A stretch of DNA of 64,000 nt from Enterococcus plantarum (GTDB lineage: Bacteria > Bacillota > Bacilli > Lactobacillales > Enterococcaceae), in the NCBI RefSeq assembly GCF_001730295.1, contig NZ_MIKA01000034.1, forward strand, positions 1-64,000. Reading direction: 5' to 3'. Under the pieces are notes generated by a model. That model made no database searches. It saw nothing but the letters and a program-made list of their open reading frames with translations, and was not told the DNA's origin. Below, in pieces: positions 1-7,772 of this stretch. Each line of letters starts with the position of its first letter. The stretch's first letter is position 1. The position numbers and the translations under genes are program-made.

Positions 1-224
<224 letters not shown>

Positions 225-246
225 ATCTATTTCAATAAAAAATAAC

Positions 247-292
247 AAAAGGTAAGGACGAATTTTGATACTCGTTCTTACCTTTACTTATT
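247..292 (+). terminator. Rho-independent terminator after the glucosidase gene
   Basis: Arms at 249-261 and 272-284 pair over about 13 bases (AAGGTAAGGACGA with TCGTTCTTACCTT) and a T-rich stretch follows. Confidence 0.85.
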
Positions 293-388
293 TGTTAATA
301 AATAGACAGCGAAGAAGAAGGAGAATATCTCTTGGTTCTAAATAACTAACTTGATATTATTTGCGAGATGCTTATCAAAAATATACAT

Positions 389-430
389 AAAAAAGTTGTC
401 TTGAACAAAAATCGATCAGGACAACTTTTT
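389..430 (-). terminator. Terminator of the small minus-strand peptide gene
   Basis: Perfect 11-bp inverted repeat at 390-400 and 420-430 (AAAAAGTTGTC with GACAACTTTTT). A/T flanks on both sides let it act in both directions. It sits just past the stop codon of the minus-strand peptide gene at 433. Confidence 0.75.
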
Positions 431-432
431 GA

Positions 433-540
433 TTATAATTTACCATAGTCATGTTGATGGTTTGGTGTATATTTCAAAAATGAATAGGCAGCAATAGTGA
501 TTGCCGATAGAGTTGCTCCTGTAACGAATATTTTTTTCAT
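433..540 (-). CDS. Small predicted membrane peptide, 35 aa
   Basis: An ORF of 35 codons starting ATG at 540 with a strong AAGGAAGG ribosome binding site and a perfect terminator just past the stop. It begins MKKIFVTGATLSAITIAAYS, a positively charged start and one hydrophobic segment, then a polar tail ending in DYGKL. No family is recognised. The good binding site and own terminator make it a likely real gene rather than chance. It could be a small membrane protein or a secreted peptide. Confidence 0.55.
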   Translation of the reverse strand: MKKIFVTGATLSAITIAAYSFLKYTPNHQHDYGKL

Positions 541-606
541 AGAACATCCTTCCTTTCAGTTAGAAATAACAACTATATAAATCAAGTGCAAAAGTTCTGC
601 ACATAC

Positions 607-695
607 GTGGACGGTAGGATTCGAACCTACACCTCATCAGGTCGAGAATAAACATCCGTTAGTCCTCAAAGAGTTTTAACACCACGTTCATCCAC
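607..695 (-). tRNA. tRNA-like gene with abnormal anticodon region (possible pseudo-tRNA)
   Basis: On the minus strand an acceptor stem GTGGATG (695-689) pairs with CGTCCAC (613-607), and a perfect T arm GTAGG-TTCGAAT-CCTAC is present. The 89-nt length and an ACCT-GATG-AGGT hairpin before the T arm suit a class II tRNA (Leu/Ser type). A normal 7-nt anticodon loop cannot be formed: the best stem, TTGAG with CTCGA, encloses about 18 nt, and the D stem is weak. CCA is not encoded. A TATAGT -10 element lies at 725-730, so it may be transcribed. It may be a pseudogene or a non-standard tRNA-like RNA. Confidence 0.45.
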
Positions 696-994
696 AAAGT
701 TATTGGCTGTTTACCATGATTAAACTATACCCTTAACAGATTAAATCAAACATAAAAAAGCTTGAAAAAAGTGTGAATTCGTTTGAATTTGCTATGAAGA
801 GTATGAATATATTACCGAATGAAAAAACAAAATCGTATGTTAAAACAGTTTCACTATATCAAGCAGGTAAAAGGTAGTATTCAAATTTTATAAGCAGAAA
901 CCGATAGTGAAAAGAAATAATAAGTCTATGGTATAATAAGTAACAATTAATAAATTTCTTATTTATAAAACATAGAAAAGAGTGTGAACTGAAA

Positions 995-1471
995 ATGTGG
1001 AAAACCAAAGAGGAAAAGAGCGCGACATACCAACTTTTAGTACAACAACAAGCCGTGATTATTGAAATTGAGCATGACAAAATCGCTAATCTTGCTAATT
1101 CTTCTGCACTACTAGCAGATGCATTACCTGATACCGTTTTTGCTGGTTATTACTTGTTTGATGGAGAAGAACTAGTCTTAGGTCCTTTTCAAGGGAAAGT
1201 TTCATGTACCCGAATTAAAATGGGAAAAGGTGTATGTGGAGAATCCGCAGAAAAGTGTGTAACATTGATAGTTGATGATGTAAAAAATCATAAAAATTAT
1301 ATCTCTTGTGATTCAGCTGCTCTATCCGAAATCGTTGTACCAATGGTCAAGGACGGAAAATTACTTGGCGTTTTAGATTTAGATAGTTCCGTAACACATG
1401 GTTATGATGAAATAGATCAGGAGTACTTAGAGCAATTTGTTCAAACGCTTTTAAAAGATACAGATTTTTAG
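995..1471 (+). CDS. msrC: Free methionine-(R)-sulfoxide reductase, GAF fold
   Basis: A 158-aa single GAF-domain protein. Cysteines at 71, 81 and 105 have exactly the spacing of E. coli fRMsr Cys84, Cys94 and Cys118, which carry out the reaction, and the surrounding text ([17 protein letters not shown]) is typical. It reduces free methionine-R-sulfoxide in the cytoplasm, with reducing power from thioredoxin, as part of oxidative stress repair. An extra Cys88 is present. It stands alone, facing away from the tRNA-like gene. The ribosome binding site (GAGTGTG) is weak, but the start agrees with the family length. Confidence 0.9.
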   Translation: MWKTKEEKSATYQLLVQQQAVIIEIEHDKIANLANSSALLADALPDTVFAGYYLFDGEELVLGPFQGKVSCTRIKMGKGVCGESAEKCVTLIVDDVKNHKNYISCDSAALSEIVVPMVKDGKLLGVLDLDSSVTHGYDEIDQEYLEQFVQTLLKDTDF

Positions 1472-1480
1472 GAGAGTACG

Positions 1481-1507
1481 AGCAAGCTTTTCGCTTAAGC
1501 TATTTTT
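1481..1507 (+). terminator. Weak terminator after msrC
   Basis: AGCTT and AAGCT pair across a 7-nt loop, followed by ATTTTT. The stem is short, so the call is tentative. Confidence 0.4.
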
Positions 1508-1627
1508 ACATGAGATAATGTTAAACATAGATAGAGTGGATGATATCCAGGTTAGAAATATACTTGTATTTTAAGAACGATTTTATGAAACAGTATTTGA
1601 TGCAAGTAGACAAGGAGGAAAACTTTT

Positions 1628-1954
1628 TTGATAGGGTATGGATATCTTTTTATCGCTATAATAAGCGAAGTTATTGCGACAAATTTATTAAAAGCGACAG
1701 ATGGATTCAGCAAATTATTGCCATCAGTTGAATGTTTGGTTGCGTATCTTGTCTGTTTTTATAGCTTATCTAAAGCAATAAAATATATGCCTTTAAATGT
1801 AGCATACGCATTATGGGGAGCGATTGGAATTATTTTGATCACGATTTTTTCGGTTGTATATTGGAAAGAACAGATCAATACACCAACAATTATTGGTATT
1901 GGTTTTATCATTATTGGAACGATTCTAGTCAATACTTTTGGAACGGGGCATTAA
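1628..1954 (+). CDS. Small multidrug resistance (SMR) family efflux protein
   Basis: A 108-aa protein with four hydrophobic segments and the essential Glu14 of the EmrE/QacC family (SEVIATNLLKATDG). The segment with YALWGAIGI is also typical. It works as a dimer in the membrane, exchanging protons for quaternary ammonium compounds or similar cations. The start is TTG at 1628: AAGGAGG at 1613-1619 sits 8 bases upstream and no ATG lies nearby. Whether it exports drugs or guanidinium-like metabolites cannot be told from the sequence. Confidence 0.88.
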   Translation: MIGYGYLFIAIISEVIATNLLKATDGFSKLLPSVECLVAYLVCFYSLSKAIKYMPLNVAYALWGAIGIILITIFSVVYWKEQINTPTIIGIGFIIIGTILVNTFGTGH

Positions 1955-2049
1955 TTTTTTGTCCAGAAATTACTCAAAGAGTGTTATTCGGCTGTAATAG
2001 AAAGGTAAAGAAACAAAAGCTGATCCTTTAAAATGCCAGAAAAATATGT

Positions 2050-2055
2050 TATACT
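2050..2055 (+). promoter_or_regulatory. Likely -10 element for ssrA
   Basis: TATACT at 2050-2055, about 35 bases before the mature tmRNA 5' end; a 5' leader removed by RNase P is normal. The -35 region (TTTAAA) is poor. TATGCT at 2071-2076 is a second candidate closer to the mature end. Confidence 0.4.
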
Positions 2056-2089
2056 ATTAAAAGCGTATATTATGCTATTTAATCTTAAC

Positions 2090-2454
2090 GGGGACGTTAC
2101 GGATTCGACAGGCATAGTTGAGCTTGAATTGCGTTTCGTAGGTTACGTCTACGTAAAAACGTTACAGTTAAATATAACTGCTAAAAACGAAAACAATACT
2201 TTCGCTCTAGCTGCGTAAAAACAGCAGGTGAAGATCCTCCCGGCATCGCCCATGTGCTCGGGTAAGGGTCTCAAATTAAGTGGGATACGCTAAATTTTTC
2301 AGTCTGTAAAATTTAGAAGAGAACATCAGACTAGCGAGAGTTTGGGCCTGTTATGCGGCATAAACTTCAGCGAAGCCTTAAAATAGTATGACTATGAGCG
2401 TAGAAGTTTAAGTGACAATGTGTTTGGACGCGGGTTCGACTCCCGCCGTCTCCA
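2090..2454 (+). ncRNA. ssrA: Transfer-messenger RNA (tmRNA)
   Basis: Both ends form the tRNA-like acceptor: GGGGACG at 2090 pairs with CGTCTCC ending at 2453, followed by discriminator A. The T arm CGGGTTCGACTCCCG and the 5' GGATTCGACAGGCA are diagnostic. The tag reading frame at 2180-2218 encodes AKNENNTFALAA then TAA, giving a proteolysis tag with the usual ALAA end. It rescues stalled ribosomes together with SmpB. The 3' CCA is not encoded. Its own terminator has been split by an ISL3-type insertion. Confidence 0.97.
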
Positions 2455-2495
2455 TTTTTAGAAAATGTAGGAAGAAAAGTTGAAACGTAAAAACA

Positions 2496-2525
2496 GTTAT
2501 AAATACCTGTCTATTGGTATTTATA
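2496..2525 (+). repeat. Left copy of a 30-bp hairpin repeat flanking the ISL3 remnant
   Basis: Perfect 10-bp palindrome arms TATAAATACC and GGTATTTATA around TGTCTATT. It matches the right copy at 3478-3507 in 28 of 30 bases. No T-run follows, because the insertion sequence begins at the next base. Confidence 0.8.
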
Positions 2526-3477
2526 GGCTCTTTGTCAACTAATGTTGGTGAAGAAATCCAAAGAATTAAATCACTAATGAAGCCTAGAGGGAAATTCCTC
2601 TAGGTTTTTCTATTTGATTGAAAAAGAACAGTGCCAAAGCATAAAGTAATTCTCAATTTAAAATTATAGAAGTTACGGAAGCCATAGGCGTTTCTCTTTA
2701 ATACTTTTATATGGTTATTCAAGCATTCTAATGGTCCGTTGGAATAAGGCAAATTCAACGCATTTTTAATGCTCGTTTGAACTTTTTTTAAAGGTAGTAA
2801 TGGTCGTTTGATAATAAGCTGGAAGCCTAGAATGATCTTGTTCTAATAACGCATGAAACCGTGTGTAATCTCTTGTTTGTATGGCATAGAGAAAATTCTG
2901 ATAACAGGTGTAGCCAGCTTTCAATTTTTCATCATAAGCAAGTAACCGATCTACGAGTTCTATTTCTGTTAAATAGGCACGGAAGGAAGAACTTCTGGCA
3001 AAGTGAGTCGATTGATTTTTTTCGGTTCATAAAACTGTTTCAATACGCGATACACAGAAGAAACGGAGACCTTTTTTTGACGAGCAATTTCGCTCATAGT
3101 CGTGGTTTTTCTTAAACGATTGGCAATCGAGAGCTTTACATTATTCGAGATCGAACTACACTTTTCGATAAGATTTGTTTCAGCGACAAAGGTTCTATCA
3201 CAAGAATGACAGAAGAAAGGTTGTTTCTATAAGCGTAAATACGTTTGGTATTCAGAAACATCATTCACTAAAATCAGACCCGTTGTAAAGTTCCAACGAA
3301 TAATCGATCCGTCTTCTTTGGCACCACAATGAGGACAGGAGTGGGCTAAATAGTTCAGCATATCGGCTTTAGTCGACTTAATTCTAAAGGTTATCAGGGT
3401 GTCTTTTCTAATAGTTTGTATAAAAAAATAAAAAAAGATGCCGGTGATTGTTCACCAACATCAGAAAGTATAGAGCC
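2526..3477 (-). mobile_element. Degenerate ISL3-family insertion sequence
   Basis: Terminal inverted repeats face each other: GGCTCT at 2526 with AATGTTGGTGAA further in, and AGAGCC ending at 3477 with TTCACCAACAT further in. The element is 952 bp, shorter than the roughly 1.4 kb of intact ISL3 elements, so it is internally deleted as well as mutated. It sits between two near-identical 30-bp hairpins downstream of the tmRNA gene. ISL3 elements normally make 8-bp target duplications, so the 30-bp flanks need another explanation, such as insertion between existing repeats. Confidence 0.8.
2600..3390 (-). pseudogene. ISL3-family transposase pseudogene
   Basis: Minus-strand translation shows the N-terminal zinc finger (CPHCGAKEDG, then CHSCDRTF), a helix-turn-helix part (MSEIARQKKVSVSSVYRVLK) and the C-terminal SNGPLECLNNHIKVLKRNAYG typical of ISL3 transposases. 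The frame is broken by an in-frame TAG between the two zinc-finger halves, a TAA after the helix-turn-helix part and further stops, and much of the catalytic centre is missing. It cannot encode an active enzyme. A palindrome at 2582-2603 (CCTAGAGGGAAATTCCTCTAGG) spans its stop codon. Confidence 0.82.
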
Positions 3478-3522
3478 GTTATAAATGCCTGACTATTGGT
3501 ATTTATAGCTGTTTTTTATTTT
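3478..3522 (+). terminator. Right copy of the 30-bp hairpin; probable original tmRNA terminator
   Basis: The hairpin at 3478-3507 is followed by GCTGTTTTTTATTTT, the T-run that the left copy lacks. Before the insertion this was probably the terminator of ssrA. Confidence 0.65.
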
Positions 3523-3641
3523 CCCATTAAGTCTAAATAAGCCTTAACGAATAGATTTTTAAAAATGTAACCATTTCAAATGAAGTAAAAATTTGTTGTA
3601 AAGTACAGATTTGATTCTTTAATAAGTTGAGGCAGAGAGAA

Positions 3642-4508
3642 TTAAACCAATTTTAGTAGACGTAAAAATTCTTTTGAAGCACGTGAAAAAATTTTATCTT
3701 TTTTCCAAACGATAGTGATATTCGCAGTTAATGCTGGTGAAAAGGGAATAAAGGTTAGGTTTGTATTCGCCGTATTCACAATACCGTCAATGCAAAGGGC
3801 ACTTGCGACACCTTCTTTTACCAGCAGTGAGGCATTATAAAGTAAGTTATATGTACCAACAACATTAAGGTGTTCGATATTTCCTCCAAACCATTCAGAC
3901 AGTTGATTATCAACTAGTGATTGATTTGAAATGAGTAAGGGAGTGTCCTTAAGATCATTTGGTGTGACTGAACTTTTCTTTGTTAGAGAATTTGATTTAT
4001 TGACTAAAATCCCCCAATGATCAATGACAGGTAAACGTAGATAGTCATATTTTTGCTTTTCTACAGGATCAATAACAAGTCCGAAATCTATTAGCCCTTT
4101 ATCAATTTTTTGCAAGACATCATCAGCATTTCCGCTATAAAGATGTATGCCAATTTCTGGATAGGTATCTATTAGTTTATGCAAAATAGTTCCAATAAAC
4201 GTAAATGCTTGTGTTTCTCCTCCGCCAATTGTTATTTCTCCAGTTATGATATCATTTTTGACAAGGTTTGTTGTTGTTGACTCAACTAAAGCAAGAATTT
4301 CTTTTCCTCTGTTCATTAAATAAATACCATCTTCTGTCAACGTGATTGATCGATTTCCTCGGATAAATAGTGTAACATCTAGCTCTTCTTCTAATTCTTT
4401 TAATTGTTTTGACAGAGTTGGCTGAGACAAATGTAAAACCTCAGCAGCTTTACTAATTGTTTTTTCTCTTGCAACAGTTAAAAAATAAGTTAACACACGA
4501 AGTTCCAT
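3642..4508 (-). CDS. LysR-family transcriptional regulator
   Basis: A 288-aa protein with the N-terminal winged helix-turn-helix of the LysR family (residues 1-60, including SKAAEVLHLSQPTLSKQLKE), then a two-lobe ligand-binding domain to the C-terminus. It is transcribed away from the acetyltransferase gene at 4632 with 123 bases between them, the classical arrangement in which a LysR protein controls its divergent neighbour. A/T-rich repeated text in the gap (TATAAGTTATTAG, TTAGTTAAGTATA) may hold its binding sites, but no clear T-N11-A site could be fixed. Its ligand is unknown. Confidence 0.9.
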   Translation of the reverse strand: MELRVLTYFLTVAREKTISKAAEVLHLSQPTLSKQLKELEEELDVTLFIRGNRSITLTEDGIYLMNRGKEILALVESTTTNLVKNDIITGEITIGGGETQAFTFIGTILHKLIDTYPEIGIHLYSGNADDVLQKIDKGLIDFGLVIDPVEKQKYDYLRLPVIDHWGILVNKSNSLTKKSSVTPNDLKDTPLLISNQSLVDNQLSEWFGGNIEHLNVVGTYNLLYNASLLVKEGVASALCIDGIVNTANTNLTFIPFSPALTANITIVWKKDKIFSRASKEFLRLLKLV

Positions 4509-4631
4509 GTAATACTCCTTCCTATAACTAAAAAGAATAGTTGCGTATAAGTTATTAGTATTAGTTAAGTATAAACGATTCAGGTATAATTTAGATAGTA
4601 TAAATTAAAAGGACACTAGGAGGTAAAAGGA

Positions 4632-5207
4632 ATGACAGATAGTGATTTACAAAAGAAAATTGTCGGGAAAGAGATTTTAAAAGATTCACCTCTATTCAAC
4701 GAAATTCATTTGATAAAAAAAGAGAACGAGCAACTGATCATGATGCTGAATGCGCAATATTATCCTAATGAAGAGATCTTACAGTATTTAGAGAAAATTA
4801 CTGGCCAAACAATTGCTTCATCAGTAACAGTTTCACAGCCATTTTACAGTGATTTTGGCAAGCATATCACGTTTGGAAAAGATATATTTATAAATCAAAA
4901 TGTGACCTTTGTAGATTTAGGAGGCATTATGATTGAGGACCAAGTTTTAATTGGTCCAGGATCTAGGTTAATCACAGTTAATCATTTGATTTCTCCTAAA
5001 AATAGACGCGGAATCAAAGTAGAGCCTATACGTATTAAGAAGAATGCATGGCTTGGAACAAATGTGACTGTTTTACCTGGGGTTACAGTTGGAGAAAATT
5101 CGATTGTTGCTGCGGATTCTACAGTGACAAAAGATGTTCCAGATAATGTAATCGTAGTAGGAAGTCCAGCTAAAGTGATAAGGAAAATTGAGGAAGAGGA
5201 AGTATAA
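4632..5207 (+). CDS. Maltose/galactoside O-acetyltransferase-like hexapeptide-repeat enzyme
   Basis: A 191-aa left-handed beta-helix acetyltransferase of the LacA/Maa/NodL group. An N-terminal Mac-type region is followed by hexapeptide repeats (VTFVDLGGIMIEDQVLIG), the catalytic-histidine segment TVNHLISPKNRRG and the C-terminal turn VVGSPAKVIRKI. It transfers acetyl from acetyl-CoA to a sugar hydroxyl in the cytoplasm and is usually a trimer. AGGAGG at 4618-4623 fixes the start. TATAAT at 4585-4590 is a likely -10. The divergent LysR gene suggests induced expression. The sugar accepted cannot be read from the sequence. Confidence 0.88.
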   Translation: MTDSDLQKKIVGKEILKDSPLFNEIHLIKKENEQLIMMLNAQYYPNEEILQYLEKITGQTIASSVTVSQPFYSDFGKHITFGKDIFINQNVTFVDLGGIMIEDQVLIGPGSRLITVNHLISPKNRRGIKVEPIRIKKNAWLGTNVTVLPGVTVGENSIVAADSTVTKDVPDNVIVVGSPAKVIRKIEEEEV

Positions 5208-5382
5208 GAGTCTTTAGAGTTTTATTTTTCTAAGAAAACTATTTTTAGGAAATTATAAAAAAATGACGTTTATAGGCAAAAAAATGCAGTTGTTGAACCT
5301 GAGTGACGTACAACGCATCAAATAAATAGAAAAGTAAGTTATAAATAGGACTGCATTAAAAAAACATTTATTAACTAAAGGG

Positions 5383-5498
5383 TTGATATTTATAACATTG
5401 TGTAGTATTATAAATATACCCTAATAGTATTTTCATTTTACTCAATCCGAGTAATACTCCTTATCCCATCTTGAAAGAGATGGGATATTCTTATTTTT
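5383..5498 (+). ncRNA. Candidate small RNA with own promoter and terminator
   Basis: TTGATA (5383-5388), a 17-base spacer and TATTAT (5406-5411) form a good sigma-A promoter, with transcription expected from about 5418. A terminator with a perfect 9-bp stem (ATCCCATCT at 5463-5471, AGATGGGAT at 5478-5486) and T-rich tail ends it. The roughly 80-nt product has a further hairpin, ACTC-AATCC-GAGT, and no open reading frame with a binding site. It converges on the rgg-like gene, so it might also only terminate transcription between genes. Confidence 0.5.
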
Positions 5499-5505
5499 AC
5501 GTAAA

Positions 5506-6420
5506 CTAAGATTCTTTTAATAACCCGACTGCATAGTTATTTAGCATTTTTTCACTGTCTCGTTCATGTATCAGCATCTTCACTTCTTTTTTTACCTGTT
5601 CGGCTTGTAACGTATCACCTGTGTTTTCTAATAAATGTATAAAATCATACACACGTTCCATATAAACAGGCTCACCTTCAATAATATAGTTTAACAGATT
5701 AGTTAGATACTGGAGGTTTAATTTAAAACTGTAATTTTCATTCTGTTTATCTTGCTTTTTTGCAAGTTTTATATATTTTTCTGCGCTCTCATAGTCTTTT
5801 GCATATAACCGCATTGATATTAAATTGATAAGAATATTATGAGCAAATTTTTTAGTTGTAAAATCTCGTTGTTCTTCATATTTTATCGGAAACATCCGTG
5901 CAAGTAATAGATCAGATTGTTTTGCATTGAAAAAGCGAGCCAGATTTGCAGTAATAATATAGTCATATTGAAGGTAAAAAGATTTATTTAATAAATCTTC
6001 AAAAATATTTGTTATTTCCTCAGAAGTTACAGAATCAACTTCTTCCCAATGCGCATTGAAAAAGTTTTTAATCCCAATATAATTTGATAATTCTCGCAGT
6101 GTTTTTTTATTGTTGGCTTCTAATGAAAAATAATAGTTAAGTAATTTTTGTTTGGTACTCTTATTTTCTAGATGAGCACCGCAGTAATAAAAAATCTCTC
6201 GGAAATCTTGTTGGCGCTTATCAAAAGTTGTGAAACTAAAAAATTCGTCGACACTAATTGAAGTTTGATTTAAGATTTCTTCTAATTCATTTACCTTAAG
6301 AGAGCGTTTACCACTTTCAATTTTAGAATAGGTGGAGGGATCAGTATATTCAGACATCATTTCTCTTTGAGTTAACTTCAATTTCAGTCTAAAAAAACGT
6401 AATGTTTCTATGATATTCAA
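5506..6420 (-). CDS. Rgg/GadR/MutR-type transcriptional regulator
   Basis: A 304-aa protein with an N-terminal XRE helix-turn-helix (residues about 5-60: RLKLKLTQREMMSEYTDPST, then KIESGKR) and a long helical C-terminal region of repeat type, the layout of Rgg peptide-sensing regulators. It starts with TTG at 6420, preceded by AAGGGAGAG; no ATG is nearby. TGCTATAAT upstream is an extended -10. It is divergent from a 21-codon hydrophobic peptide gene at 6635, as in Rgg/SHP quorum-sensing loci of streptococci. That it senses this peptide is inference from position and size. Confidence 0.85.
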   Translation of the reverse strand: MNIIETLRFFRLKLKLTQREMMSEYTDPSTYSKIESGKRSLKVNELEEILNQTSISVDEFFSFTTFDKRQQDFREIFYYCGAHLENKSTKQKLLNYYFSLEANNKKTLRELSNYIGIKNFFNAHWEEVDSVTSEEITNIFEDLLNKSFYLQYDYIITANLARFFNAKQSDLLLARMFPIKYEEQRDFTTKKFAHNILINLISMRLYAKDYESAEKYIKLAKKQDKQNENYSFKLNLQYLTNLLNYIIEGEPVYMERVYDFIHLLENTGDTLQAEQVKKEVKMLIHERDSEKMLNNYAVGLLKES

Positions 6421-6564
6421 GACTTTCTCTCCCTTCTTATGCGATTATAGCATGAAACGAGTAGAAAATTCATATTTTTAATAAAAAAGTGAATATTTTA
6501 TTTGTTTTTAATGCCAATTTCGCACTTTTCACGTTTACTACTTTATTTTTCGGCCCTTGTTTGT

Positions 6565-6570
6565 TATTCT
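6565..6570 (+). promoter_or_regulatory. Possible -10 for the SHP-like peptide gene
   Basis: TATTCT at 6565-6570 with TTTATT 17 bases upstream at 6542-6547. The weak -35 fits a promoter needing an activator such as the adjacent Rgg protein. No fixed Rgg box consensus could be recognised. Confidence 0.3.
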
Positions 6571-6634
6571 TTACCTAAGGGAAATTATTTGTTTGCAAAC
6601 GTTGATTTCAAAAAAAGGAAGTGGAGGTGTGTTA

Positions 6635-6700
6635 ATGATTTCATTAATAGCAGTTCTTACAAGCGTTATTTCTGTATATGTTGTTACAGGAGGAGTCTAA
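6635..6700 (+). CDS. Short hydrophobic peptide (SHP-like), 21 aa, beside rgg
   Basis: ATG at 6635 has GGAGG at 6623-6627, spacing 7, and the frame runs 21 codons to TAA. The peptide starts MISLIAVL and ends SVYVVTGGV. It is almost wholly hydrophobic, and its C-terminal valine-rich stretch before GG resembles SHP pheromone precursors, whose mature form is the hydrophobic C-terminus. It is divergent from the Rgg-type gene and is followed by a strong terminator at 6809-6875. Unlike classic SHPs it has no lysines near the start. A type I toxin or a chance ORF are the alternatives. Confidence 0.5.
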   Translation: MISLIAVLTSVISVYVVTGGV

Positions 6701-6808
6701 AACATATTTAAACTATTTCATTTTTAAGTAAAGCAATTTTGTAAACAAACAATTTAACTAAAAAAACTAAAATGTATAAGTAAAAAGTGCGTACCAAAAA
6801 AAGTGCAA

Positions 6809-6875
6809 AATAATAGTTTCTGATTTACTTTTCCTGTTGAATGAAGTAAATCAGAGGCTATTATTTATTTTTTTC
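6809..6875 (+). terminator. Terminator downstream of the SHP-like gene
   Basis: A long stem: AATAATAG and TCTGATTTACTT (809-830) pair with AAGTAAATCAGA and CTATTATT (844-865), with a small internal loop, followed by a T-run. It lies about 110 bases after the peptide stop. Confidence 0.8.
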
Positions 6876-6877
6876 AA

Positions 6878-7260
6878 TTATTTCTTATAAGAAACGGTAT
6901 ATTGTTCTATAGTGTATTTGTTTGCCAACGTTTTTGAAAAGGGTTTTTCTTGAACCAATTTCATATAGTTGAAAAATGCAACTCCAGTCTCAGTTGGTTT
7001 CTCTCTGGATATAACGTCTTTGTCGTAGGTTAAGGCAATCGATTCAGAATAGTAATAAGAGTTATTCCTGTATTATGAAATGTAGTGGTTACTTTGATTA
7101 AATGCTATTTCTCCAATCGTAAAGAATATATTCTTTTTTCGTTTATATCAATAGCCTGTATTGGTGAACAAATAGATCTGTGTAATCATTTTTTATACTT
7201 TCAATAGTAAAGACATGGTTAAAGATTTTTTGAATCTCATCGAAGATTGTTTCTCCTCCT
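6878..7260 (-). pseudogene. Decayed gene of unknown function
   Basis: On the minus strand two stretches read like protein but in different frames with stops between them: FDEIQKIFNHVFTIESIKND near 7145-7255 and, at the 3' end, SESIALTYDKDVISREKPTE continuing to EQYTVSYKK and a stop at 6878-6880. At least one frameshift and several stops separate them. No family was recognised. The 5' end is lost or overlaps the promoter of the neighbouring plus-strand gene. Confidence 0.4.
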
Positions 7261-7275
7261 TTTTTTTGATATGAT
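7247..7275 (+). promoter_or_regulatory. Promoter of the 105-aa hypothetical gene
   Basis: TTGTTT (7247-7252), 17-base spacer, TATGAT (7270-7275). Transcription would begin near 7282, which rules out the earlier in-frame ATG at 7279 as the start of translation. Confidence 0.6.
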
Positions 7276-7308
7276 AAAATGACAGAAGCGATTAAAGGAG
7301 TAAAGAAC

Positions 7309-7626
7309 ATGAAAAAGATTACAACTAAGATGTTTATCAGCTTGTTGGAAAATAAAGAAGAACGATTTGCGGTTATTATCAATCATTGGTTTTATTACAT
7401 AGAAAAAGGTCGTGTCTATCGATTTCAGCAACACTCTAATACAAAAATGTTAACCATAGTGGGTTCATTTTATGAAGATGAAATAGATAGTGGAACGATG
7501 GTTGTTGAGCTAAAAAAAAGTATTATCAATCAAATTCAATATGACTGGTTTACGGATGTCTGGATGGAAACGATTGTTGAACGTGTTAGTCGTTCTCCGT
7601 ATGATTTGGAAGTTTTCTTTTTTTAG
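7309..7626 (+). CDS. Hypothetical protein, 105 aa
   Basis: No family is recognised. The start at 7309 is chosen because AAAGGAG lies 8 bases upstream and the promoter -10 at 7270-7275 puts the mRNA start after the alternative ATG. The protein is soluble-looking, with mixed charged and aromatic residues (HWFYYIEKGRVYRF) and a C-terminus ending VFFF. It stands alone between the decayed gene and the ntp operon. It may be a small regulatory or phage-derived protein; nothing in the sequence decides. Confidence 0.55.
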   Translation: MKKITTKMFISLLENKEERFAVIINHWFYYIEKGRVYRFQQHSNTKMLTIVGSFYEDEIDSGTMVVELKKSIINQIQYDWFTDVWMETIVERVSRSPYDLEVFFF

Positions 7627-7719
7627 AAATCTAAAAATAGTTATCCAAACTTTACTTTATGTCGTAAGTGTTTTAGGTTGTTTTTTCTTCTTTTCGGATA
7701 AAGGATACTCGTAAAGCGG

Positions 7720-7748
7720 TTGTAATATTTGTTTTTTTTTGCTAAGAT
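7720..7748 (+). promoter_or_regulatory. Promoter of the ntp operon
   Basis: TTGTAA (7720-7725), 17-base spacer, TAAGAT (7743-7748) with an extended TGC before it. Transcription from about 7755 would give a 5' leader of about 225 nt before ntpF. Confidence 0.6.
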
Positions 7749-7772
7749 AAGAGCATATTAATAAAAATGGTT

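Noticed and set aside
2033-2218. A 61-codon open frame ending in the tmRNA tag
   Set aside because: Only the last 12 codons are the tmRNA tag sequence; the rest is tmRNA structure, not a separate gene.
2861-3115. An 84-codon plus-strand frame
   Set aside because: It runs antisense to the recognisable ISL3 transposase pseudogene.
5263-5325. A 20-codon frame beginning MTFIGKKMQLLN
   Set aside because: No proper ribosome binding site and no hydrophobic or family pattern.
6502-6711. A 69-codon frame overlapping the SHP-like ORF
   Set aside because: No binding site at its start and it covers the probable promoter; the 21-codon frame has the signals.
7143-7382. A 79-codon minus-strand frame near the hypothetical gene
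   Set aside because: Its start lies inside the plus-strand gene at 7309; only its C-terminal text looks real, as part of the decayed gene.
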